From: Akkermansia sp.
Lineage (GTDB): Bacteria > Verrucomicrobiota > Verrucomicrobiia > Verrucomicrobiales > Akkermansiaceae
Assembly (NCBI GenBank): GCA_017937215.1
Contig: JAGBDZ010000061.1
Location: forward strand, 1-64,000
Direction of reading: 5' to 3'
DNA length: 64,000 nt
Shown one piece after another: positions 10,901 to 16,483 of the stretch (the stretch's first letter is position 1; each line of letters starts with the position of its first letter). The notes beneath the pieces are model-generated. The model had not been told where the DNA came from. It made no database searches and saw only the letters and a list, made by a program, of their open reading frames with translations. The position numbers and the translations under genes were made by a program.

Positions 10901-11991
10901 ACGATGGAGGCACCATCTGTGACATCAATATTGTTGAGGGTAATATCACCCTTATCGGGGGAAGCGGACTGGTCGGCAGTGGTGTTCACCGAGCCGGTAA
11001 TGGTGCCGTTGTCGAGGAAGATATCCCCACCAGTGGAGGTGACGGAGCCGGCAAGAGCTTCTACATTGCCGGTACCTGTGGTGGTGCGGGAAAGAATATC
11101 ACCGGAAGCAATGATAGCGGAGTCTGCATCAATATGGAGCGTGCCGCCGATAGTCACATTACCGTCAATATCCGCCGAGCTGGCATTAAACTTGAGGTCG
11201 TTCACGGCCACATGCCCGTCAATATCTGCAACAGTATTGGCAAGACCGAGGTTGCCCGCATTTTCAAGATTGGCACCAGCCATAGCAGCGACGTTGCTCC
11301 CGGTAATATACAGAGAGCCCTTGCCGGAAACAGCCCCCAAATCCAGGACGGAATCTGCTGCCTCTGTGTTATCGATGCTGAGTTCGGAATCAGAGGAAAG
11401 CCTGGTCGAGGCAGTCTCAATGCTCACGTTTTCCAGAGCAACGGCAGAGTAGCCGGCGACCAGGCGGGAATTCACCTCAAGCGCATCATTGGCCGTGATG
11501 CTGGTCGGGCCTGCCACGGCATCGCCCTTGGTGACAACGCTGTTATTAAACTGAACAACATCTGCCGTGAGGGAGGTGTTGCCTTCAAACTGGGTCTCAT
11601 ATGTGGTAGTCCCCGGAGTAGGGCTGGAAACCTCGAAGGTGAGATATCCATCATCTGTTACGGTCTCAGTGAAAGGAGTCCAGGAAGAATCGCCCGGAAC
11701 GAACTCAGTCGTGGAGAGAGTGCCATCGGCTTCCAATTCATACCACTTGTTATCGATAGACTGCGCGATAGCTACAGCCTTTGTATCATCGGTATAGTAG
11801 TATGTCTTGGTAGCTTCTTGGGCAATGTAGGTATTGCCGCTGAGCCCGGGGGTTCCAGATGTAAACACATGGTCATTCTTACCAAATTCCGTATAGGTAT
11901 TGGCACCGTATGCGTTGTACACGCTGGCACTGACAGCGATTACTGCCGCTATGAGGCTGGCACGCAGTTTTACAGGCAGATGTAATTTCAT
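1903..11991 (-). CDS. Giant type V autotransporter with repetitive beta-helix passenger
   Basis: This 3362-residue surface protein begins with a Sec signal peptide (MKLHLPVKLRASL, hydrophobic core, predicted cleavage after AYGA near residue 30). The passenger is Gly/Thr/Ser/Asp-rich and built of short repeats typical of a right-handed beta-helix. One array at residues ~1480-1900 (DNA ~6300-7560) uses units like ITGDANELTA and a second at ~2550-2760 (DNA ~3700-4330) uses units like VTGATTVSVT. A non-repetitive domain interrupts it at ~680-800. An LxxLSG-type helical linker (~2990-3070) leads into a C-terminal autotransporter beta-barrel (~3090-3362) that ends in the hallmark aromatic residue (GLKYTF). 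Export is via Sec, then barrel insertion by BAM. The function is probably adhesion or surface display. Expression is probably phase-variable because an invertible segment lies just upstream. Confidence 0.92.
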   Translation of the reverse strand: MKLHLPVKLRASLIAAVIAVSASVYNAYGANTYTEFGKNDHVFTSGTPGLSGNTYIAQEATKTYYYTDDTKAVAIAQSIDNKWYELEADGTLSTTEFVPGDSSWTPFTETVTDDGYLTFEVSSPTPGTTTYETQFEGNTSLTADVVQFNNSVVTKGDAVAGPTSITANDALEVNSRLVAGYSAVALENVSIETASTRLSSDSELSIDNTEAADSVLDLGAVSGKGSLYITGSNVAAMAGANLENAGNLGLANTVADIDGHVAVNDLKFNASSADIDGNVTIGGTLHIDADSAIIASGDILSRTTTGTGNVEALAGSVTSTGGDIFLDNGTITGSVNTTADQSASPDKGDITLNNIDVTDGASIVATGDLTLTGNSTITDIPNDSGTPDDTSDDNAGITVNVGGDLTVDESAIVGVDVTAEGNVLVQNGASIEGGSIDGANNVTVDASTVNGADLENVSGSLTVQNGGTIESGSIIGAEADGIDGITVSGAGSTITGSTITGNEGSITVEDGGALTDSVVIGGAHMEISGSDANVNGTRVLDLEGDIKLSSVTIDGIALSTRGISNQDVSDFDSTIGGSIIISDSTLANATIKSGVSATIGEDGSISYSDVAPAAVTKESSLAGTPVTADVPYGDVKVTDSTLSNVVISTRSGSIDLNSTCAIVEHAAASEPSYIGDLPPNGGEYSSIKLKKGLTAIGVAPEAGKLTSVTVQIRSGHSIADSTVMTLKKGGQVVASSTSCTVENGNATFIFDDVSISPSSRDYELTFSSAVQLAAYKTADFAWLADNWSSRVNMDVLVSERVFEKSISESEITTAAGDIIIDGYLISAATVTTGAGALSVTDSTIAAAALAGTDAEGNAIETYTKTVLSATDASSITGSTVSGADVNIRNGALTITGSRLLDDVNLYSKGDMTITDDSSVNLDGDIQSAGNHDASLVTEGTLDISGAAATLSVANANVQVATKTAMGKDQTLNLTNVYALAGDGTVSAAQLADVNSKAGGAYENSSTLNIDGSTIAIKNIWANNGQSGAAGNNRNPENQYNYFGTVNVKKGAEISIDGTAFVKTMKVNAGDLYTEGADLSSVVINGDAYIDTLQVRGAGEGAGKSYIIDDYKGTEVTIKGNARIDELKFDNEGVLSLVGNGSTSSAVASIGPAVNYVAHGIINVVNGELTTPKLNNGDYLSLGLNGGTVILGDVAAVGDALGASADAVDANVKLRDLTDAHQTGVAQLDSRSTIQTGGLTRLATVASTEAGTTTAVEGAKAYMYKVNCGQGNTVTVAEGMKLYKENAEGSLELLPAGSVLNDGDVVAKYNFEYTTTTLGTGAVENTGAIVSEALAGLTDAEDDFLSAITAPIVGETKPGSIVNLDGKDYTVLPTGQLTLAVDATYQASASATLGAVETKDDGIASLTVLRDFSANKTDINAYELSTVARYWKDGAEITPEAYNALADDEKAGWNAEYAAVANTGFITISGKLTGSDNQLTADNNIALGGIGVDGTDANGNILLSTRGAVNSGAITGDANELEAAASINVDGKLTGDANELTSHGMSASQYGIRIAGGIAGDQNTLTADTGRIILDATDGVSLAGTGNTLLAKGTNSVGEGIYLQGALQGNGNTLTSETGGIQAGTITSADDATAAGQEGKGNTLTAMGNIATGAITGDCNTLASEEGFITTGAIDGEYNELVAAATVTTGAIEGNGNILTANGIEVEGDGATLTTGTITGDANKLTAVNGDILTESIAGDGNTLTGTTIETGAVNGDGNELTATESIETGDITGNSNKLLSETAGIVSGSITGNSNELTATNGEITTGAIMGAENALTAKGDVTVTSIAGAGQNTVTTAEGDIIITGGVDGSDNTLTATTGDVYIVGVLQGSGTEVDGGIISVGTLAGTGQELIARGTVSPDDVAITIDAMTAQGTTVKVGTTGGATGNGAIVIGEMGAVEGTPDATLVNTIESASSSVTIASLTGANAYTSITAEKGIIVGNADATEADTASNQNWTAANLQINSGTGLVLTNSTLAITGNVSGTNLTLDATADGSSKLTANKVDLDSLTIAGASTVDASEVTVNDLTIDGTKATLKSTDVTVTDELTLKNGGKLDGVNVDTATLVLENSDLKIAELTGVTGLVLKGSEAVVGTGLTNLTNEVRAEALNGEASSLTTNTISTTSQVVADASTITTTQGGISADNGVVATNGGTISSAQGITSSAASVTAEDGATITANGSIYAANGAVKADGGTISNGANEIVAGSMEISNGGTITTGAVVLTGSLDAADGTLTAASVTGATGAVLNAASITGELAMSGPDADVVATGGNIGSITGANDVSTTNTTVGAIGMTGKLTATNGTIDSVSGASGAELTNANITGSLNSDGEIVTGGGSIGCITGGATKVELNGTSIGSITMSTEGDLIVKDTKTDAVNADNGNTVANATLTNATIGSGMNVTGDMITIGNVTVKGDVNVGNDLSVNTGTLAAANVTVHGTTTLTNGTVAVEGSFHSTTVKLNNIDGKMAELKADKGLILSGSDLDVTITGTDVDAISVAEGGMSLSDGAEVTNKGGANISGGLTVDAATFKNVGTIELNNDGLSASDGAAVTAAGITEAGAVSVTAGATVTAGSVTGATTVSVTTDGTLTGDVAASDSVSVTDGGKISGDITGASTVDVTRGGKLIGSVTNASGAVTVHNGTITGSVTTADAATLTDAEVKGSVTATGAAALSNSTISGALEAGDTTVSTDSKVGSAAVKNLAVATGATLTAEGSVVTAGDLDIAGKVVSNTGDITLAGDGTVSADVTAAAGELSIDGNLDASEVTLTGKTLDIAGTLNAGKGVKLVGTVTGVGSIVKTGGDTLVLAGDTAIGGVKVDGSKLDAAAGATLGTLTLKDSTMQIAGEKNMGSVAVNGGSIDAGSIVVADVKLGQRSGSDQIRNSGVLSIDGAVLQLNDMGTNEANVADQERHSVVTGSVKGSFAAEVLHSYDTLNVHAEGGDIVFSRNYKGAAGKTENQSATADALAALDAPVGELGAVMDALEHTRSEEAALAALESLSGAGLAAAPKLIADETKEHLQTLRSTLQSVAAGLQRRYAPSGIRLSDVESTSVSASVTGGSSTVNEDGNAAEYNRDSIGAMFTVAHAINDEWTFGAALSFSQADADCGATKIDSDGVFLDVGLLHRRGRFAQMGSIGAAFFSMDTERMVGVNAPGHGYSGTAEGSTDAMAFTMSYETTYAIWQTESYSLSSLVMAEALFAQVDNMEEDGMGNAGLRSSFDDVASFTFGVGARYTYRFGDQTVNPGYFSAEAMFVADTGDSTTKVNNAFIGGGNSFQLSGPEAGNCGLRLNAGLLVPLGDQWGIFGNVTGEFRSEQTTAGGSAGLKYTF

Positions 11992-12088
11992 ATCTGTTAA
12001 TCAGTTGTTGTTTTGTATAGTGGAAGAAACTTGGAACAGGCAGCTGAACCATGAAGAGACAATCCGGCCTTGTAGCAAGTCCATCGTG

Positions 12089-12094
12089 ATTCTA
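12089..12094 (-). promoter_or_regulatory. Fixed -10 element (TAGAAT) of the autotransporter, outside the invertible segment
   Basis: On the minus strand TAGAAT lies 4 bp beyond the left inverted repeat, on the autotransporter side. In the orientation given here the hexamer 17 bp upstream is ACATTT, which matches the -35 consensus at none of six positions. If the segment flips, that hexamer becomes TTGACT with exactly 17 bp spacing. This would make a near-consensus sigma70 promoter with a leader of about 90 nt. Confidence 0.65.
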
Positions 12095-12098
12095 CGGC

Positions 12099-12112
12099 TT
12101 TGTAATCCGTAA
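12099..12112. repeat. Left inverted repeat (IRL) of the putative invertible segment
   Basis: The 14-bp sequence TTTGTAATCCGTAA is the exact reverse complement of 12241-12254. It flanks 128 bp of AT-rich, non-coding DNA between two divergent genes, one of which is a tyrosine recombinase. Confidence 0.85.
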
Positions 12113-12240
12113 AATGTTAACTTAAAATCACGCTTTTTCAATAGATTATATTTCTGTAGTCTTTGCATAGTCTATATCGCACGGAAAGCAGTTCCTGCTT
12201 GCAATATTTTCTTTTCTGAATAACTGATTTCATGCTTGAC
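12113..12240. promoter_or_regulatory. Putative invertible promoter segment (inverton)
   Basis: This 128-bp AT-rich segment is bounded by perfect 14-bp inverted repeats. At its right edge it carries TTGAC (12236-12240), which with the first T of the repeat gives TTGACT pointing outward. In the present orientation this -35 faces the recombinase and meets only AGATAC at 17 bp, a poor -10. After inversion it would face the autotransporter and meet TAGAAT. The segment also contains a minus-strand TATAAT (12145-12150) with TAGACT 18 bp upstream (12169-12174). That is a second, possibly weaker promoter that faces the autotransporter in the present orientation. Confidence 0.7.
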
Positions 12241-12254
12241 TTACGGATTACAAA
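12241..12254. repeat. Right inverted repeat (IRR) of the putative invertible segment
   Basis: TTACGGATTACAAA is a perfect 14-bp inverted copy of 12099-12112. It ends 12 bp before the recombinase start codon, so the recombinase gene lies directly outside its presumed substrate. Confidence 0.85.
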
Positions 12255-12266
12255 AGCGAGATACCA

Positions 12267-13274
12267 ATGAAGATTGAACTAACCGAAAACGAGATTGCGG
12301 CACTGGCTCTGCTGAAGAGCAGCGGGGTAGAGGCGCTGGAGGCAGCGCAAGTTGCATGCCGCGCCCTGAAAATCGGACGAGGACGAGTGAAGCGCACGCT
12401 CCGCTGCCTGACGGAAGGAGAAAAAGCTCTGCGCCAGCAGGAACGCACGGTTTCGTTTCAAAAAGCAGTCGAAGCGGCGCTGGAGGCGCGGCGGGAAAGG
12501 CGGGTGCGGACGGTCGACGACTTCCGGTATTTCACGCGGCGGTTCATGAAGCGTTGCCCGGGGATGGCGCGGCGGAAGGTGCGGGCGATAACGCCGCAGG
12601 AGTGTGCGCAGTACATTGAGCAGGCGTTTGATACGCCGAGGCAGCGGCAGAAGGCGCGCTTAATCCTCAGCGGGGTGTTCGGCACGGCGGTGAAGCGGGG
12701 CTGGTGCAGTGAGAATCCGGTGGCGAAGGTGGAGGTGCCGCGGGTGGTGGAGAAGCAAGTACCGATTCTTTCGCCGCAGGAGATTTCCGACTTAAAGCAG
12801 ACAGCGGCGAGCTACCGGGGCGGCAGCTGCGCGGCGGCGGTGGGGATGATGCTGTATGCCGGTATCCGCCCGCACGAGGTGGCGCGGCTGAGCTGGGAGC
12901 AGGTTGATTTGCAGGAGCGGGCGATTTATGTTATGCCGCAGCACAGCAAGACGGGCGGTGCGCGCCGGGTGACGATTCATAAGCCGCTGCTGCGGATATT
13001 GCGGGCGCACCGGCGGGCGGATGCGGAGAAAATATGTCCGCCGGACTGGCTGCGGCACTGGCGGGAACTGCGAAAAGCGGCGGGGTGGGACTCCCCTGCC
13101 CATCCCTGGCCGCAGGATGCGCTGCGGCATACCTTTGCGAGCTATCACCTGAGCCATTTCCGCAGCTTTGCGGAGCTGCAACTCGAAATCGGGCACCGGG
13201 ATGCGACGCTGCTGCGCACGCGGTATGTGGACCAGCGCGGGGTACACTCCTCTGCCCAGTTCTGGGCAGCGTGA
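12267..13274 (+). CDS. Tyrosine recombinase, probable invertase of the adjacent promoter segment
   Basis: This 335-residue phage-integrase-family protein has an N-terminal SAM-like DNA-binding region (~60-145) and a C-terminal catalytic domain (~165-325). The catalytic set reads R201 (in GIRPHEV), K228 (in SKTGG), R287 (in DALRHTF), H310 (in IGHRD) and Y320 (in RYVD). The position that is usually the first His of the HxxR box is D284, an uncommon but tolerated change in this family. The start lies 12 bp from the right inverted repeat, and no phage structural or excision genes lie nearby. That favours a dedicated site-specific invertase over a prophage integrase. No good Shine-Dalgarno or promoter is obvious in the current orientation, so its own expression may also depend on the switch. 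Confidence 0.85.
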   Translation: MKIELTENEIAALALLKSSGVEALEAAQVACRALKIGRGRVKRTLRCLTEGEKALRQQERTVSFQKAVEAALEARRERRVRTVDDFRYFTRRFMKRCPGMARRKVRAITPQECAQYIEQAFDTPRQRQKARLILSGVFGTAVKRGWCSENPVAKVEVPRVVEKQVPILSPQEISDLKQTAASYRGGSCAAAVGMMLYAGIRPHEVARLSWEQVDLQERAIYVMPQHSKTGGARRVTIHKPLLRILRAHRRADAEKICPPDWLRHWRELRKAAGWDSPAHPWPQDALRHTFASYHLSHFRSFAELQLEIGHRDATLLRTRYVDQRGVHSSAQFWAA

Positions 13275-13279
13275 AAGGG

Positions 13280-13307
13280 ATTGACGAATGACTATTGACC
13301 ATTGACA
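13280..13307. repeat. Heptamer tandem repeat, ATTGACN x4
   Basis: The four units are ATTGACG, AATGACT, ATTGACC and ATTGACA. They start 5 bp after the recombinase stop codon. The same heptamer family recurs at 15253-15287, 42974-43000 and 45424-45458. Confidence 0.75.
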
Positions 13308-13414
13308 AATAGGAAGTTTGAGCGTCCGCTGGGCGTGGAGAGGATATTTTTTCTTTTTAGCTTTCACTCGCTCGGACGAAGGGGAAATCACCCAGTAGCA
13401 TTCTCTTTTTCCGG

Positions 13415-13444
13415 TTGACTAATATCCCCCATTTTTGATAGCAT
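13415..13444 (+). promoter_or_regulatory. Promoter of the sulfatase gene, near-leaderless
   Basis: TTGACT (13415-13420) and TAGCAT (13439-13444) are separated by 18 bp. The ATG at 13451 follows the -10 by only 6 nt, so transcription would start at or next to the start codon. A TAATAC at 13444-13449 is a less well-spaced alternative -10. Confidence 0.5.
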
Positions 13445-13450
13445 AATACT

Positions 13451-15250
13451 ATGTTCAAGTTTACATCGTTTCTGATGACGGTGACGGCGCTTTGCTGCGC
13501 AGCGGCGGATATGCGGCCGAACCTGCTCTTCATCATCACGGATGACCACTCGCCGGAGGTGCTGGGGAGCTGCGATGCGGATACGCCGATGCCGATGCCG
13601 GGGTTCCGCCGGCTGGCGAATGAGGGCATGGTGTTCGACCGCTCGTATTGCGCGAATTCGCTCTGCGGGCCTTCACGCGCCTGCATGCTGACGGGGCGGC
13701 ACTCGCACAACAACGGTTTCCTGTATAACTACGGCGGCCCGGCTTTCAACGGGGCGCAGCCGACTTATCCGAAGATGCTGCAGGCCGCGGGCTACCAGAC
13801 GGGTATTGTGGGCAAGTGGCATCTCATCTCGCAGCCCACGGGGTTTGATTCGTGGCAGGTTTTCCCGAGCCAGGGCGATTACTGGAACCCGACTTTCCAC
13901 CAGGCGGGGGTGAATGGCCGCACCACGTCCCACCAGGACCGCGGCTATGTGACCGACCTGGTGACGACGAAGGCGATTGACTGGATGGAGAACCGCGACA
14001 AGAGCAAGCCCTTTGCGCTGATTGTGGGGCACAAGGCACCGCACCGCAACTGGATTCCGGCACCGCGCCACCTGAAGGCGGTGAAGGAATACGTTTCCAA
14101 GCTCACCCCGCCGGACACGCTGATGGATGATTACGCCAACCGCCCGGAGTTCATGCACCACAACCGCCAGAGCGTGCTGTGGGATATGTGCAACTGGAAT
14201 GATAACCACCTCATCCAGAAGGAGATTCCTTTCGATGTGATGAAGGAGATTGTGCCGAAGTGGGCGCTGCGCGGCATGGTGGACCGCGGGGTGTTCAAGG
14301 AGAATGGCGGGGTGCCGGTGGATTTCGACTGGGATGCCCACAAGCCTATGTTTGCAGCCCGCAACAATTTCGGCTGGGGGCTGGATTTCCTGGACCCGGG
14401 GCTGCGCGAGGTGTACGAGGATTTCTTCACGACCCGCACGCGCGAATTCGTGGAGGCGTTCCGCGCCGGCAAAGTGCAGACGGAGCGCGACATGGCCGAA
14501 TGCCGCTGGCGCTGGTATATGGAGGATTACCTGGGCACCCTGCTTTCGGTGGACCAGTCCATTTCCAGCCTGCTGGATTACCTGGACCGTCACGGGCTTT
14601 CAGAAAACACGCTGGTCATCTACGTGGGTGACCAGGGCTTCTACCTGGGCGAGCACGGCATGTACGACAAGCGCTGGATTTTTGAGCAGAGCTTCCGCAT
14701 GCCGCTGGTGATGCGCTGGAAGGGCCGCATTGCCGCCGGCACGCGCTCCCAGGCCATGGTGCAGAATATCGACTACGCGCCCACCATCCTGGAGGTGGCC
14801 GGGGCAAACACGCCGGAGAACACGCGCACCATGGAGGGTATTTCCCTGACCCCGCTTTTTGCCACCGGTGAGGCTCCGGAGTTTGCAGACCGCCCGCTCT
14901 ACTATGCCTTCTACGAGCAACCCGGCGAGCACAATGCCCCGCGCCACGATGGCCTGCGCACACAGCGCTATACCTTCGCCCGCATCTGGACACCCACCGG
15001 CGATGAACGCCACAGCGGCACCCGCAAACCGGAAAACGAGTGGATGCTCATCGATAACGAGAAGGACCCGAAGCAGATGCGCAACGTGGCCCAGGACCCG
15101 GAGTATGCCGGGGTGATGCAGCAGCTCACGGAGACCTACCACAAGCTGCGCGCCCAGTACCGAGTGCCGGCAGACTGCCCCGGCAGCGGCCAGCGCATCC
15201 CGGACTACAAGCCCTCCTGGGGCCCCGGCGAGGACGACCGGATTAAGTGA
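13451..15250 (+). CDS. Secreted Cys-type sulfatase
   Basis: This 599-residue protein has an N-terminal signal peptide (MFKFTSFLMTVTALCCAAA). A metal-binding DD pair lies at residues 31-32. The sulfatase signature CGPSRACMLTGR places the catalytic Cys at residue 72, to be oxidised to formylglycine. Further family motifs include GKWH, KAPHRNW and GDQGFYLGEHGMYDKRW. It fits the alkaline-phosphatase superfamily sulfatases (group S1) that remove sulfate esters from glycans. In a mucus-dwelling bacterium the likely substrates are sulfated mucin O-glycans, but the exact linkage cannot be read from sequence. A Cys-type enzyme needs the radical-SAM maturase anSME, which is not in this window. A clear terminator follows. 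Confidence 0.93.
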   Translation: MFKFTSFLMTVTALCCAAADMRPNLLFIITDDHSPEVLGSCDADTPMPMPGFRRLANEGMVFDRSYCANSLCGPSRACMLTGRHSHNNGFLYNYGGPAFNGAQPTYPKMLQAAGYQTGIVGKWHLISQPTGFDSWQVFPSQGDYWNPTFHQAGVNGRTTSHQDRGYVTDLVTTKAIDWMENRDKSKPFALIVGHKAPHRNWIPAPRHLKAVKEYVSKLTPPDTLMDDYANRPEFMHHNRQSVLWDMCNWNDNHLIQKEIPFDVMKEIVPKWALRGMVDRGVFKENGGVPVDFDWDAHKPMFAARNNFGWGLDFLDPGLREVYEDFFTTRTREFVEAFRAGKVQTERDMAECRWRWYMEDYLGTLLSVDQSISSLLDYLDRHGLSENTLVIYVGDQGFYLGEHGMYDKRWIFEQSFRMPLVMRWKGRIAAGTRSQAMVQNIDYAPTILEVAGANTPENTRTMEGISLTPLFATGEAPEFADRPLYYAFYEQPGEHNAPRHDGLRTQRYTFARIWTPTGDERHSGTRKPENEWMLIDNEKDPKQMRNVAQDPEYAGVMQQLTETYHKLRAQYRVPADCPGSGQRIPDYKPSWGPGEDDRIK

Positions 15251-15252
15251 GA

Positions 15253-15287
15253 ATTGACTATTTACCATTGACGATTGACTATTGATT
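15253..15287. repeat. Heptamer tandem repeat, ATTGACN x5
   Basis: Five in-register units (ATTGACT, ATTTACC, ATTGACG, ATTGACT, ATTGATT) sit between the sulfatase stop codon and its terminator hairpin. Confidence 0.75.
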
Positions 15288-15292
15288 CTGTA

Positions 15293-15326
15293 ACGCGTCT
15301 TTCCTACATGGGAAAGGCGCGTTTTT
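15293..15326 (+). terminator. Rho-independent terminator of the sulfatase gene
   Basis: A 12-bp stem with one G-T pair (arms 15293-15304 and 15311-15322) is followed by TTTTT. Confidence 0.85.
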
Positions 15327-15328
15327 GC

Positions 15329-15356
15329 TTGATTTCGGCAGGTATGAGAGTAGACT
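15329..15356 (+). promoter_or_regulatory. Promoter of the SAH-hydrolase-like gene
   Basis: TTGATT (15329-15334) and TAGACT (15351-15356) are spaced 16 bp apart. The ATG at 15366 is 9 nt after the -10, so the predicted leader is only ~2 nt. Confidence 0.5.
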
Positions 15357-15365
15357 GAACACAGG

Positions 15366-16433
15366 ATGAATGAGCCAGCAGAGAAAATTCGCGAGTATCT
15401 GAAGCAGTTTTACCGCCCGGAGGAGTGGCCGACCCTGCGCTGGCAAGCGGAGGAGTGGAGCAAGAGCCGCCCGCTGGAGGGGTTGCGGGTGCTGGACGGC
15501 ACACCGATTTACCGCAACACGCTGGGTAAGTACATGGCGCTGCTGGCCGCCGGGGCGGAGGTATGGGTGCCGGCGCGCCCGGGCATGCCCTCCGATTCTG
15601 CCACCATGCACCAGCTGGAGGAGTTCGGGATTCACCGCGCACCGCGCGGGATGGATGATTTCGATATCCTGCTGGATTGCTCCGGCCAGTTCTGCGAGCT
15701 GCACCCGCGGCTGGGCGCCGCGGAGCTGACGCGCACCGGAGTGCACCGCTATGTGCACCCGCACCACCCGGTGATTCTGGCGGATTCCGGCCGAATCAAA
15801 CGCATCGAGACCGTGCTGGGCACCGGCGAGGGCTTTTTCCGCGCCCTGAAGCAACTGGGGTATACGGAGCTTAAGGGGCAGAAACTCCTCATCATCGGCT
15901 TCGGCAAAGTGGGACGCGGTGTGCTTCACCAGGCCCTGAAGGAAGGTATGAATGCCACCGTAGCGGATGTGGTGAACAAGAGCAGAGTCCTGCCGGAGAG
16001 GGTGCGTTTTGTGGATGCCACGGATATGGCGGCTCTCAACACAGCCATTCTGAGTTCCTGGTGCGCGGTGACCGTGACCGGCCGCATTGCGGCCCTGCGC
16101 CGCGGACTGAAGGCAGAGCACATCATCCCCTCCCCCGTGCTGCTGGCCAATCTGGGCGTAGAAGACGAATACGGCCCCATCATCCCCGAATGGCGCGTGC
16201 TGAACCGCAAGAAGCCGCTCAATTTTCTGCTGGAGGAACCCACCGCCATGCGCTACATGGAAACCACTATGGCCCTGCACAATGCCTGCGCCCTGGAACT
16301 CCTCACCGCCGATCTGCCGCGCGGCTGTCTGCTCCCCTTCGCTGATGTGGAGGAACGGCTGCTGAGCATAGCCTGCTCCCGCGGTCTCATCGGAGAGGAT
16401 GTAAAGCTGGTGACCGAAGGCGAGTGGGCATAG
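15366..16433 (+). CDS. S-adenosylhomocysteine-hydrolase-like NAD-binding protein
   Basis: This 355-residue cytoplasmic protein resembles the NAD-binding half of S-adenosylhomocysteine hydrolase and related 2-hydroxyacid-dehydrogenase Rossmann folds. It has a TGEGFFRAL segment (~153-161) like the region before the NAD fold, then the dinucleotide motif GFGKVGRG (GxGxxG at 178-183), and a C-terminal ILLANLG-like strand. It is shorter than true SAH hydrolases (~430-480 residues) and lacks their full substrate-binding part, so hydrolysis of SAH is unlikely to be its reaction. The substrate is unknown. It has its own promoter and sits between a sulfatase and a membrane protein with no clear pathway link. 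A dehydrogenase or a regulatory pseudo-enzyme are the alternatives. Confidence 0.7.
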   Translation: MNEPAEKIREYLKQFYRPEEWPTLRWQAEEWSKSRPLEGLRVLDGTPIYRNTLGKYMALLAAGAEVWVPARPGMPSDSATMHQLEEFGIHRAPRGMDDFDILLDCSGQFCELHPRLGAAELTRTGVHRYVHPHHPVILADSGRIKRIETVLGTGEGFFRALKQLGYTELKGQKLLIIGFGKVGRGVLHQALKEGMNATVADVVNKSRVLPERVRFVDATDMAALNTAILSSWCAVTVTGRIAALRRGLKAEHIIPSPVLLANLGVEDEYGPIIPEWRVLNRKKPLNFLLEEPTAMRYMETTMALHNACALELLTADLPRGCLLPFADVEERLLSIACSRGLIGEDVKLVTEGEWA

Positions 16434-16440
16434 TGCAAAC

Positions 16441-16469
16441 TTGACAGCGGCGGGGCGGGGGCATACAAT
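16441..16469 (+). promoter_or_regulatory. Consensus sigma70 promoter of the 16484 membrane protein
   Basis: TTGACA (16441-16446), a 17-bp G-rich spacer and TACAAT (16464-16469). The ATG at 16484 follows after 14 nt, giving a leader of about 7 nt. Confidence 0.7.
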
Positions 16470-16483
16470 ACAAAAAAGCTGAA

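Noticed and set aside
2200-11985. Long plus-strand open frames antisense to the autotransporter (for example 3151-5199, 3173-5329 and 9997-11985)
   Set aside because: They arise from the repeated, stop-poor codons of the real minus-strand gene and have low-complexity His/Gly/Ser/Pro content.
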